Shown here piece after piece: positions 44,998 to 55,353 of a stretch of DNA of 64,000 nt (its first letter is position 1; every line of letters begins with the position of its first letter). The DNA comes from Dactylonectria macrodidyma (lineage: Eukaryota; Ascomycota; Sordariomycetes; Hypocreales; Nectriaceae): contig JAGMUV010000016.1 of NCBI GenBank assembly GCA_020744425.1, positions 1-64,000 of the forward strand. The letters are read 5' to 3'. Both the position numbers and the translations under genes were made by a program. The notes beneath the pieces are model-generated. The model saw only the letters and a list, made by a program, of their open reading frames with translations. It did not search any database and was not told the DNA's origin.

Positions 44998-45599
44998 AAT
45001 GATGGGTATGAGATGAAAACTATCTTAATACGAAAATTTTCCGGTATTTGCGATGTCTGGGGCGATAAAAAGCTGTCACATTCAGCGACGAATTGATTGT
45101 CATAGAAGCTCTTGGTTCTCTATCTAATGAATGGAAAATAGGTCGATTTCTTATACCTAGGGTGAAGGGCCTCCGGGGCCGTTGTGTTGAAGAACTTGCT
45201 TTTTGGGAAAGATAGGTGACACCAACTTCTGACCGGAAGTTCGGACTTCCGACCTGCCAGTGAACAGCCTTTCTGAGCAGCTGAGGGACCCTCCTTCCGG
45301 TTTGATCAAATGTATGACCTTTTGGCCCGTTGGATGTGGCAAAAGCAATGAAAAAAGCTTATTTCACTTATCCAGTTTATTCTGTTATTCCGTTATAACA
45401 GATTATTGTGAGAGCCATAACATGATAACAGAATAACAGAATAAAAATATATTAACAAGCTATACAGAACAAGCAACAGAATAACAGAACAAGTTGCCCA
45501 TGTATGCCTTGGGGTCAGATCCATTGCATCCCTACCTTAGATGGGGAGGTATGGTATTGCAAACTGCTTTCTATAGATATCTCCATACTGATCAATTTG
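44998..45599. other. Non-coding stretch with inverted repeat
   Basis: No gene recognised. It includes the 5' side of hAT-4 and an AT-rich inverted repeat at 45376-45445. Confidence 0.4.
45376..45445. repeat. 21-bp inverted repeat with ~28-nt loop
   Basis: TTTATTCTGTTATTCCGTTAT (45376-45396; 21 bases, 20 of which pair) is mirrored at 45425-45445 (ATAACAGAATAAC onward). Further AACAGAATAACAGAA copies follow to about 45500. Confidence 0.6.
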
Positions 45600-46324
45600 T
45601 CTCTTCATAGGTCAACCAATTCACCTGGAAGGATAACGCCCTTGTCCTCTTCTTGACAACCGTCTTCCGAGACGGCCGGGAGGTTATCCGTCTCCGGCGC
45701 CGGCTGGCCGGAAGCTCTGCTGGAAAGCGGGCTGCCCGGAAAGAAGCCTTCGGCCCAGACGTCCGGAAGAACCTCCCGGTGCCTGAGGCAATTGACGAAT
45801 ATAACCATAAGATGAATGGGGTTGATATAAGTGACCAGATGAGGTCTTATTATCAATACAGCCGCCCTATTCGTCGAGGAGGCTGGCAAGCCCTTGCTTG
45901 GAATTTCCTGCTAGAAGTGATCGTTGTGAATAGCTTCTTCCTGCAGCTCTGGGGCAAGCCCGAGTGGCAAAAGGTCAAGAACCAGTACCAATGGCGGCGA
46001 CTGCTTGCATCCCAGCTTATTTAACAGTTTGGACTATTAGCAGGAGGTCGAAGACGTTCACGACCTCAGCGGGCTTCAGATAAGAGGAAAACGTCTATTC
46101 CTTGGCAGGACCATCGCAAGGGATCAAGGGGCGCTAATTCACCTTGCTCCTATTGCGGTAGTAGGAAAGCATTAAGGCGCCAGGCTCTAGGCGGCATATC
46201 TGGGAATAGCCTCACTCAGCAGCCGCAACAGCGAAAAAGGACTCGAAAGGGCTGCTTACACTGTAACGTACCGCTATGTATTGATGGAGATTGTTGGTAC
46301 CTTTGGCATACCCAAAATCTATAG
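45600..46324 (+). pseudogene. piggyBac-type transposase, C-terminal fragment
   Basis: Begins after an apparent intron acceptor near 45610 with FTWKDNALVLFLTTVFRDG. It contains the third catalytic Asp in MNGVDISDQMRSYYQYS and the GGWQALAWNFLLEVIVVN block. A TAA at 46022-46024 interrupts it. The same frame continues QFGLLAGGRRRSRPQRAS and a Cys-rich C-terminal finger (PCSYCGSRKAL, GCLHCNVPLCIDGDCWYLWH) ending at about 46324. CAA to TAA is a RIP-type change. The first two-thirds of the gene is absent. A different lineage from the 12-14 kb copy. Confidence 0.75.
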
Positions 46325-46507
46325 GGGAATAGAGGTACCTTTAATCTTAGTATATGATTCGATTATTCTAGTGGGCCTATAAGCCCTGATTGGCTTTACC
46401 CCGCCCTTGGCAAAAATGGAGCCCATTGGCAGTTGATGGGATAGCAACAACAATAAATTCGGGCGACAATCCATCATTCAACATTCGCCTGGGAGTTCTT
46501 TGCAACA

Positions 46508-48378
46508 TCAGTAAAAGTCTAGAGGGGCCCATTTCTGTTTGCGCCTCTTGCGACGGATAACTCCATCTGACGTGTCTTTCCGTTGTTCACAAGTCGACTC
46601 AACACTCGGGCGACTAGGTTCCTGAGGTTGAATTGAAAAGGAACTCCATAAGCTCGCAGAGCTTGACATCTGAAATTCTTCGACACTCTCCACAGCGCCC
46701 GACCCCTCTCCGCCACTATCTCGCACCATTGTCGAGCACATTTCACTCTCGAGATGATTCGCAAAAGGGGATGCTTGAACAAATAGTTGCTCTGTCCTCG
46801 CTTTATCGGACCATACAGAATCAAATATAGCGGTGTGTTTGATTCCATTCTGGTTTAGCGAAGGACTGCTTAGATCAGGAAATGATACGCGACTGGCTCT
46901 ATCTGGTTGCATAGTCCGGTGAGGATTGAACCGTCGGCTGGCGCCCGACGATCCAGCGGATAGTGCATTCGATTCAGGAATTGCGACATGGTGATAGTCC
47001 GGTGCAAGATCTTCGTTGCCAGTATATTCGAACATTTCTCGCATCCGCGAAAATAGGTGTGTTGCGGCTATTTCGCGGGCAGTCTTGCCCTCCCTTGCTC
47101 TTTTTTCGGGTATTGCTCCGCTACTAGCAAGATGGTGAAGGGTCTCGACGACACGGTCTTCTAGTTCCCAACAACTCTGGGCCATAACTTCGTGAAGGGG
47201 TGTTTGCCCGAAGGAGTCGGTGCTATTTGCATCAGCGCCGCGCTTCAGCAAGAAAATAACCACGTTTAATGAAGCAAAGTGGCAAGCAACATGGAGAGCC
47301 GTGCTCCGGTGCGGTTGGACAATTGTAAGCTTTGCCGGGTCGACACTATGCCGCAAGAGGCGCAATGCTAGTCTGTTGTGATCCTGGCAAATAGCTGAGA
47401 ACAGGGGAAGATAACCTTCGTCGTCAGCTAATCCTGGGTCGGCTCCATGTTCAAGCAGCAGATTGACCACCTCCGCTTCGCCATTACCACAGGCAAAGTG
47501 AAGGACTCCCTGGCCCCGGTGATTGCAGTCCGGCGAACGCCAGCATTTATGCCCACAAGAGTGCACTCGGGACATTGTAGACCTGAGATTTGGATCTCCG
47601 CCAAACCGAAGTAATGTTGAGACTGTTCGGACCAACATTGAGCTCCAGCGTACACTGAGGTCATCGTATACACTGGCACCATCTTCCAGGCCAAGGACAA
47701 TAGGTAGCAAGGCAAAATTGCGCCACGGTAACCTCTTCATAACGGCCAGGTGGGTGGCAGCTAGTCCGAATCGGCTGAGGTTGTTCGGGTCTGCTCCTCT
47801 AGCCAACAGGTGCTCGGAAGTTCTTGGCAAGGCATAGCTGCACGCGATGCGGAGGGGACCGTCAAGATCCCGGGTATTTTGTGGGTGTGCGATGGCAAGA
47901 TACAGGGGCGTGATGTCGGGGTAATCGCCTTCTCCCTCCCATACATCGGTGCCATGTCTAACAAGATGGGTTGCTACTCGCGGGGCATCCCCAATGATGG
48001 ACAAATGGAGATAGGTAATGTTTTTACGACCAAATAATGGTACAAAACTAAGCCTCGCGTTAGACGACAAAATAGTTTGGGAAGGGTAATATTGGCAAGA
48101 ACCTACCCATTCAATTCGGTTCTAAGGTCATGGTAAGTGAGCCATTGTATTATGTGCTGTGAGTCGTGCTTGATGGCATAAAAAACGAGCTTCATGAGAA
48201 CTACTTCGGGACGCAGGCTTTCGGATTTCTTCTTAAAGGCAAGGTTGAACAGCCGGCTGGAGGTCCACCAGTAAATAGAACGACTGCAGCGACTAAGAGA
48301 GCTCAAATCTTGACCCCGGGTTAGGTACTTTAGAATATCCAATAGAAGTTCCATGGGGAGATCTGTGATGTTAGCCAT
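46508..48378 (-). CDS. F-box and ankyrin-repeat protein
   Basis: Exons 48378-48107 and 48053-46508 join in frame through a 53-bp intron (GTAGGT...CGAG) to 605 aa. An F-box opens the protein (ITDLPMELLLDILKYLTRGQDLSSLSRCSR). Several ankyrin repeats follow, among them TPLYLAIAHPQN, LHFACGNGEAEVVNLLLEHGAD, TALHVACHFASLNVVIFLLKRGAD and TPLHEVMAQS. The last 150 residues are Ser-rich with a basic end (RRKRRKQKW). F-box proteins recruit substrates to SCF ubiquitin ligases and the ankyrin part is presumably the substrate side. Its repeats are divergent from each other, unlike those of the 8.9-12 kb gene. Confidence 0.88.
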
Positions 48379-51221
48379 GTCTGACGGGCTTCAAGAGTCA
48401 AAGCAATCTTGCCGAAGGGTAGAGAGGTGGAGAGTTGCGAGGTGGATCATCTGGACAAGGTGGGGGCGGAGTCCCTGAAGATGCTTTCGCTGGCGGGAGA
48501 ACATTATTCCGAATGTCATTCTACTACTGTGCGCGGTATGTATTCTATCGTAACTCGTTACATTACCACTTTTCTCGCCCGTGCACGCATCGCATCTTTT
48601 CCATAACTCATCTAATTACCCCTTTTCCATCCGTGCACACATCGCGTCTTGCTTCCTCTGTCTGTTTGCATCCTCTTCGCCTAGGCGACGACGAGGGCCG
48701 AGTCCTGCAGAGCTCTGCCGATGATGATAGCAAGTTGGCGCTGATCGTAGCAGCCCTCGATCGACTCGTCGATACCTGTGGGGACACTGTACGTCATACC
48801 GATGTCTCCATCCGACGATGGCTTCGTGGGATATATCCGGGGCGCCCTTACAGAGCCCCATTCGAGTTGGGTGACTCGGGCAAGCTCGGAACGAGTCTAT
48901 CGAAGGGAGTATAAACGCTGCGTATCTTTTTGGCTCCGTCTGTGGCGTCTTCCACATACGACGGCGAGGTCGATAACAAGAAGAGGCTTCTCACTAGGTC
49001 AAGCTGCTGCAGCTCTGACCAAACGCGGAGTCGCGAGGAAGGAGGGAAAGCCGGGAACGTTGGCTACATGTCGCAAAGCCATCTTTTCTCGCGGGCTGCG
49101 GGGCCGCTGCCCAGCAACCAATGTCCCTGTTGTGGCTGCTGCCCTGCAGCCTCCTCTTCACTCTGGGCCTCCGCATGGTGTACAAGGTAGCGAAGGAGTG
49201 GAAGTTTGCGATCCGCGACCGCCTCCGGTTGTTGGAGGAGAAGCGGGCGGCAGAATGACGGTCCTGTGGGCTTGTTTGAGTTGTTACAAGTCGCGTGGCT
49301 CGTCGGTGTTTGTCCTCTCCTAATCTTGCTATCCACGCGTTCCGGGATCTGTGAAGCTCGGTGGCCCCAACGTGGCGGGAGGCGAGCTCGCATTTCGCTT
49401 AGAAAATAAGCCTCCGCGATGACACCTTGCCCCACGACAGGCTATCAATCCTCTGGCATCTGCCTTGTCCCGTCTGCGTACCCTTCGCCTGGTCGGAGGA
49501 ATGAAATGGCGTCCATGTCACCCAGAAGCCCGGCCGTCAATGTGCGTTGTTTGCTTTCGAAGTGTAAGCGAGCCCCGCTGGCTTAGGCCGTGCGTGGCGC
49601 CCGACCGCGGCAGCTTGCCGCCGGTCCGCACCGGCGGGCCGAGCCTCATTTGCCTAGCACAATGAATTCAAAGGGGTGGTTATCGCCGAGCGGATCCGAA
49701 CTGAACTAGGGCTGATATCGAGCCTTGCGCCGGAGTCATGATTGGACTCCGAGACTCGGCCGAGACGCGCTTTGTCACGCGAGGCCTATGACGGGATCGT
49801 GACGAGGAATCGCGGTCGTCATAAAAGGCAGGCGAGGCGAGCCACGACTCCCTCCACCATCAACGACTGTGCAGCGACCAATTGCAGACAGATGATCTTC
49901 ATCTTCTACGGCTGGGTCTTGACCCTGCCTGGCAGCCGGGTTGTTTGGCGGCTTACTCAACATCATTGGCGCTCAAACATCCCCGCAGTTCAGCCAGGTC
50001 TAAGCAGGGTATGGTGTGAAACTGCAAGGTGTAACGAGGAGAACGCCCTGCGCCGCGCGCCGGGCATGTCGCGCACAGACGCGAACCCCCCCAAGCTTCT
50101 GGGTTGTCATGGTCCGAGGTCGATGTCGCCCTGATTCACAAGCGTCCATCACGAATGCTGAGCGATTCCTTGCCCTGGAAGCCAACAAAGCCAACCCTGC
50201 GTACGCCCCCAGACCAGAACAGACTGGGGCCGACAAATTCCGCCAACGACGGCGATATTAGATGTGCCCCCTGGTCCTATTACTGATGCAAGCTTTACAA
50301 TGTAGGCTCTTTGATTCGCAGTGGAGTGGCACGAAGCGAAACGAAGGCTACACGGGCACGGCTGCCGTGGGGAGACGAAACAGTGAGGAGACCGAATTGG
50401 GCAACTGAAGAGCGAATCGGACGCAAACAGGGCTGAAAGGGAAAGAAGCAGACAGGGCTGAGCCTTTTTTGGGTCGGTCTGCTCGTTAGTGCTATAAGAG
50501 CTTGCTGTTGTATGTTGATGTGTCGATGAGCGCCCTGGGGAGACGAAGGGCCTCGCTCGATGCGTAGGACCGTCATGTGAGCTTCGCGAAGAACAATGGG
50601 GCCGAGGCCGCCCATCATCTACGTGGAGTGGGTGGACATTGAACCCCGCCCCCGGCGTCCCCCCCCCAAACCACCAAAAAAGCCCCCTCCGAAGCTGTTA
50701 GTAAAAGACCCCCTGGCGGGGGAGTTATCAAAGTGGAGGAGGCCAGGCCGGGAGATGACCGGGGTGAAGAAGTGGAAGAAGGCCAGGGTGGGCCGCAACG
50801 GCTCGGCTGCCTGGAGGCGGGCACGCATTGCAAGATCCGAAGCCATATCTTGAGCATGGATGTGCGGGGTCGGGCGTTTTGCAATAGTCCATCCTGTACC
50901 AATTTTCACCTGGATTGGGGCCCAGTACAGGAAACCCCAATCTTACGCTGGGTCCCATTACACGAAAACATGGTCCGTGCATACATCTCTCTTCCGGTAT
51001 GCGATGTCCAACGCCCTGATCATCTCAAAGATCGTTCAAATCAAGTCGTGTCGAGTCCTACTTGATGGGAAGCCCCGAGAAGCCAAGGGATGCGATAGCG
51101 CTCCCGAACTAGCTTGTGATACTATTCTTTTCCTCCATCTCGTCGCCGTCTGTATCATTCTTATTCATTCGGCCGTCCATCCGTCAGACGACAACATCTT
51201 TGGCCAACACGCCTTGTCGAC
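48379..51221. other. 2.8-kb stretch with decayed repeat-type ORF, otherwise unexplained
   Basis: Around 48690-49060 two plus frames join across a frame change into a protein-like run: ALDRLVDTCGDTVRHTDVSI, RRWLRGIYPGRPYRAPFEL, then SSERVYRREYKRCVSFWLRL. It reminds me of large multi-copy fungal ORFs, but I cannot name the family securely. GC-rich DNA without recognisable genes fills the rest. Confidence 0.4.
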
Positions 51222-51878
51222 ATGTCGGCACCATCCAGTCCCGCCGAGGCCCGTAGCCTCGTCGACAAAATTAGCGAGGACCATGGCTGGATTCCAGATG
51301 ATAGCTTCAACGAGATGTCAGAGCGCGCCAATCTGGTGGCCTGCCGGGCGATGAAGACTAAGGACGCGAAGATTGCTTTGGCCGTGACGACGTGTGCAAG
51401 ACCGTGGATTTCTATCCTGGCTCTTGAGTTCCAGGTCACTAACGTTCTGGCACTTGCAGGCTAGCGAAGAACCTCTACACAAGCAGCTCCCGTTTCGTAT
51501 TCGAATTACCCCAGAACGCGGACGATAGCGCTTATATGGAGGCTCAAAAAGGAGGGCAGGATCCTTTCCTATCCTTCAGGGTCTCTCCCACCCAGATTGT
51601 TCTGGAATGCAACGAAGATGGTTTCACCAACGAGAAACTGATGGCCATTTGCGATATCGGACGGAGTTCCAAGAAGGGAGCCCAGGGATTCATCGCCGAA
51701 AAAGGCATCGGGTTCAAGTCGGTGTTCATGGCAGCTTGGAAGGTAGAGATCAGGTCTGGCCACTTGTCGTTCTGCTTCCAGCATCGCCACTGAGACTCAG
51801 GCATGGGCATGATATCTCCGATATGGCTAGACCCAAACCCAGGGGAGGGTGTTCCCGAGGGCGTCACGAGAATGACCC
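51222..51878 (+). pseudogene. HSP90-like (NOV/sacsin-type) ATPase, truncated by LTR
   Basis: Starts at the ATG at 51222 (MSAPSSPAEARSLVDKISED). After an intron 51392-51459 (GTGTGC...TGCAG) it reads LAKNLYTSSSRFVFELPQNADD, the N-box of a GHKL ATPase, then IVLECNEDGFT and the G-box AEKGIGFKSVF. A TGA at 51791-51793 interrupts the frame, which continues DSGMGMISPIWLDPNPGEG to GVTRMT. It is cut off by the LTR at 51879. Family members are usually far longer (over 1000 aa), so only the ATPase start is left. Such proteins occur in fungal and plant genomes with poorly known roles. Confidence 0.75.
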
Positions 51879-52149
51879 TGTCAACCTAGCACCGATACAC
51901 AAATGCAGACATTGAACAAAAGATCAGTGTAGACTGAGGACTAAAAACATGAGCTCCTCCTATCTAAAAGGAGCAACGAAAGCCGGTCTCTTATACCTGT
52001 GTTCAGTCCGCCGATCTCATAGGCACCAGGCTGTTGCCTGTCGTTAGTGATGGTGTAGCGTTCACGCTGACCGTGAAGCTATTCACGATGGTTGTGATCC
52101 TTGCCCTTGATATCCTCCAACAGTAAGCGAAGGTCTCCGGAGCTTGACA
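51879..52149. mobile_element. Solo LTR, 271 bp, second copy
   Basis: Same length and ends (TGTCAACC...GCTTGACA) as the copy at 4415-4685, with only a few differences. The flanks are GACCC and GATTC, so there is no clean 5-bp duplication; two C/T differences would explain it, or one side was lost. It ends 56 bp past the stop of the CorA-like gene. Confidence 0.78.
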
Positions 52150-52205
52150 GATTCTTATAACTATGGTTTGATGGCTAAGGCCCTAAGGGCAGGAACTAAA
52201 CCTGT

Positions 52206-54081
52206 TCAGACAACCAAGGGCACATTACCGGTGTTACGTGCCGACGTGATACGTCCTCGAGTAAATTGCCTCTGGAGCGACTGAAGCTGAAAAGTCCATA
52301 TTCCAATCAAGATGATAGTAGCCATCCCAGAGACAAAGAACATTGACCAGCTAGAGGAATCCATCTGAACAGATTGGGAGCCATCATCATGCTCTGCCAT
52401 GTAGAAGAATGCCGAACCACAGATTGTGGCAACAGTCGTGATGGGTAGGAAGATGAGTGTTATGAGAGCAATGCTTCTCAGACTGCTGCTGTCTCGCATC
52501 ATGAGGCCGCTGTCTTGGAGAGACACATGGCTGAAGAACTTTTGTACAAGATAGCGATTAGCAGGGAGACTTAGATAACTTCATGAAGTGGCTGAAGCCT
52601 CTGAGCCACTCACTAAACTGATCATGTTGCTAATGCGCTTATCGAATGTAGTGCCTCTCTCAACAATGGACTGCACATAACGGCGACGATAGTTAAGGGC
52701 ATCGCGTGTTTTTCGGGCAAGGAAGCCGGGAGAACTTCCAATGCTGGACTCATGATGATCTATCAGTCCATCGATAGTCGCGAGCAGCCCTCGCGCTCCC
52801 TCGAGGATCAGGACCATGTGATCGGCGAGAAGATGAAGAGCAGAGAAATCTATCTCGCTCAACGCCTTTGACGGCCTGGCAGTAAGATATCCGAGGGTCT
52901 TATCTGCACATGAGCGAGTCTTGTTTTTGTTAAAGAGATGAAAGTACTTACTCGCTGCTCCGTTTTAAATACCTCGGTTAGGCGCCACAACTCCGCGTCC
53001 AAGGCCATGGAAAGGTGGTACATAATAATTTCCCAGAGGATCGATGGGTGGTGAAGAATTTCCTTCATCTTGAGTTCTCTAACAAGAGTCTCCAATTCAT
53101 TTTGAACTTCAGGTGACGTCTCAAAGCATATGAGCGTAACATTACATTGCGGGGTTTCATTAGGTCCAGCTTGATGACTGGCACTTCTTGTAGAAGAGGT
53201 CAAGGGAATACCAGTGCCTGGAGTATATCCGGTACTTGTTGTTGTGGCTTCTGAAGCTCCATCTGCATCGGAAGAGTTCGGTCCTGTGGCAAATTCAGTG
53301 CGAAGTACAAACGCGCTCGATATCCATTGCGGGAGGTAAGGAGTATTGTCATCTTCTGGTTGACCGAAGGGTATTCGATGCCCGTCAAGTTCTATGTCTT
53401 GGTCTCCAGTGCGGGGTGCTGGATTAGACAATCTTTTAGGCTGCCGTAGAAGTCTTTGAAAGAAACCAAGATTGTGCCTTTTCTCTTCAGGCCGCCCTTC
53501 CTCCTGGTCAACTCTTTTCAGTAGAAAGTGTAACCAGCTACCTAAGCCAAAGTCATAATTCAGAAGCTATTTACGGCGCCTAACGATAAATTGGGTAACT
53601 CACAGGTGGACGTCTTGTCCTCCTCCACGTAACCGAATGAGTTGAGAACTTGCTGGTTTCTCTCCTCGAGGAAACTCCCTGGAATCTGAAATTTCTTTAC
53701 GAGTGTTCGAAACCCGATAATACGGTCTTCTTCCGCTTCGTCAGATGGGGCGAGTCTTTTGAGTCGTCAGCTCCCAGATTTGGAGGTGCCCTCGAGAAAA
53801 GTTCAAGGAGCCGACAAAGTCATACATTATGGTAAGTGACGCAGGTTGGATTGTATCAATATCCCGAGCCTTTCGAATAGTACGACAGCTGCTAACTTGC
53901 AAGTCTAAATGTGATGTGGCACAATGACCATAATCAACAACGATCCTCTTCAAGCCTAAAATGGTCGATGTAACCCACCATGATCCCACTGCAAAATAGT
54001 GCAGACATAGTCGTCCCCAGACTCCTTAATCCCACTTTCGGCCGTCTCCAGGTACGGTGCCGCGTCCAAGAAGAAAGACAT
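52206..54081 (-). CDS. CorA-like membrane protein
   Basis: ATG at 54081 (MSFFLDAAPYLETAESGIKE). The first exons (54081 to about 53750) could not be fully joined. The later ones are clear: about 53758-53604, 53541-52952, 52898-52614 and 52538-52206. Landmarks are FRTLVKKFQIPGSFLEERNQ, a long helical part (LHLLADHMVLILEGARGLLATIDGLI-type), and two C-terminal membrane segments (SIALITLIFLPITTVATICG; SMFFVSGMATIILIGIWTF). CorA proteins carry magnesium. The GMN signature is not seen after the first segment, as in many fungal CorA-like proteins, so transport is doubtful. A 16-bp minisatellite ends 11 bp before the ATG. Confidence 0.75.
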
Positions 54082-54091
54082 GACAAAAAGG

Positions 54092-54180
54092 GGAGGAGTT
54101 GTGTTTAGGAGGAGTTGTGTTTAGGAGGAGTTGTGTTTAGGAGGAGTTGTGTTTAGGAGGAGTTGTGTTTAGGAGGGGTT
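54092..54180. repeat. 16-bp minisatellite, five copies plus a partial
   Basis: GGAGGAGTTGTGTTTA repeats five times without change from 54092 to 54171, then a partial, altered sixth copy (GGAGGGGTTGTGG). It lies directly upstream of the CorA-like gene's ATG, in its 5' leader or promoter. Confidence 0.9.
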
Positions 54181-55353
54181 GTGGTCCCCTCCCACCTCTC
54201 CAGGGAAGTTGCAAAATCCAGCAGCCTGATTCCCAGAGCCTGGTCCTGCAGATCGTCGACCATTTACGGTCACAGACAAGTATCCTGCAATCTTGAACCC
54301 AGGCAATGGCATGATGGCGCGAAATTAAAATGTAACGTCAAGCAAGCCACACACAACCCAGTGTCCCTGTTCACACCACTTTCTCCCTCTTGACTTGTTG
54401 CTGTCGAAAGCGACATGGCGCAAGAGTTTGCGCCCACACTTCCTCGTCTTCGCGAGGTCTGAGCGGGGCTGACGACTGAGTTGGGTACAGCTCAGCCGTG
54501 AAGTTTGAGACTAGCGGAATGAAATCCCTGAGGTACGAGACCAACCCGAGGGCTGATTGCTTCTCTGTCTTTGAGCGGGGCGGGGCAAGGGAGAGAAGCT
54601 TGCCCACCGACGCCTCGTTCGGCGAGACTCCGCCCGTCCGAAGTCTCAGACCAGCAAAGATCAGCGTCATCTTCTCTTATTCCGACTTTTTCTCATTGAT
54701 TTTGCATCCCGCGGCGCGTAATGCTGACGTGGGCCCTTTGAGTCCGCCGTCGGAGCTCAGGGACGTCGTCGGCAAAGATTAATCAGGGGTTGATTTACCT
54801 CATCACCCCTGCAGCAGCGATTCAGCTGCCGATAAAGTTAAACTAGCGCAGGGGATAGGCTGACTGCACAACAGCAAATACTCAGCTCTGTTGCTTGACT
54901 ATCAGCCACACCGAACGGCGGTCAAGGCTGTAGAGAAGCCGTTCAAGAGGTTTTTTAGTGTAGCCTCCACGGATTGTTATTGCATAAGAACGCCTGTTTG
55001 TTGCAATCAGGCTGTCTCCTATTTATATGTCACTTCACCGACCACTGATTTCTCGTTTCAGCCCTCCCTTGAACGTACTGATGTGTTGAAAAAGACTGTC
55101 AAACTTATCAGACTGATTGCAATGCCAGACAGAAGACAGTCGCAAGTCCCCTATCCAAAGGCAGCTAAGGCTCACAACCACAAGAAACAAAAGAGGGCCC
55201 CTCCTCCTCCTGATTGGGTCAACGATACGCGATCGAGCCAAGCACAGGAGGCGAACGGTTCCAGCAGCTCTTCCTCAGCATCCAGCAGCAGGGGAGGCAG
55301 TACCGCATAAGTCTCGACTCGGCCGTACTGCCTGCAACAGGCTATCCGGCACG
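54181..55353. other. Region before the HET-like gene, with small possible ORF
   Basis: A 63-codon frame from the ATG at 55122 (MPDRRQSQVPYPKAAKAHNH, then KRAPPPPDWV and a Ser run) ends at 55310, 43 bp before the HET-like gene's first ATG. It might be an upstream ORF or a missed first exon; no splice solution in frame was found. Nothing else was recognised. Confidence 0.35.

Noticed and set aside
45376..45500. CRISPR-like array of AACAGAATAAC words
   Set aside because: Units are short and unevenly spaced, without spacers, and the genome is eukaryotic. It is an AT-rich inverted repeat.
50596..50853. Proline-rich frame (PPPKPPKKPPPK)
   Set aside because: Low-complexity translation of a C-rich stretch with no homologous features and no supporting context.
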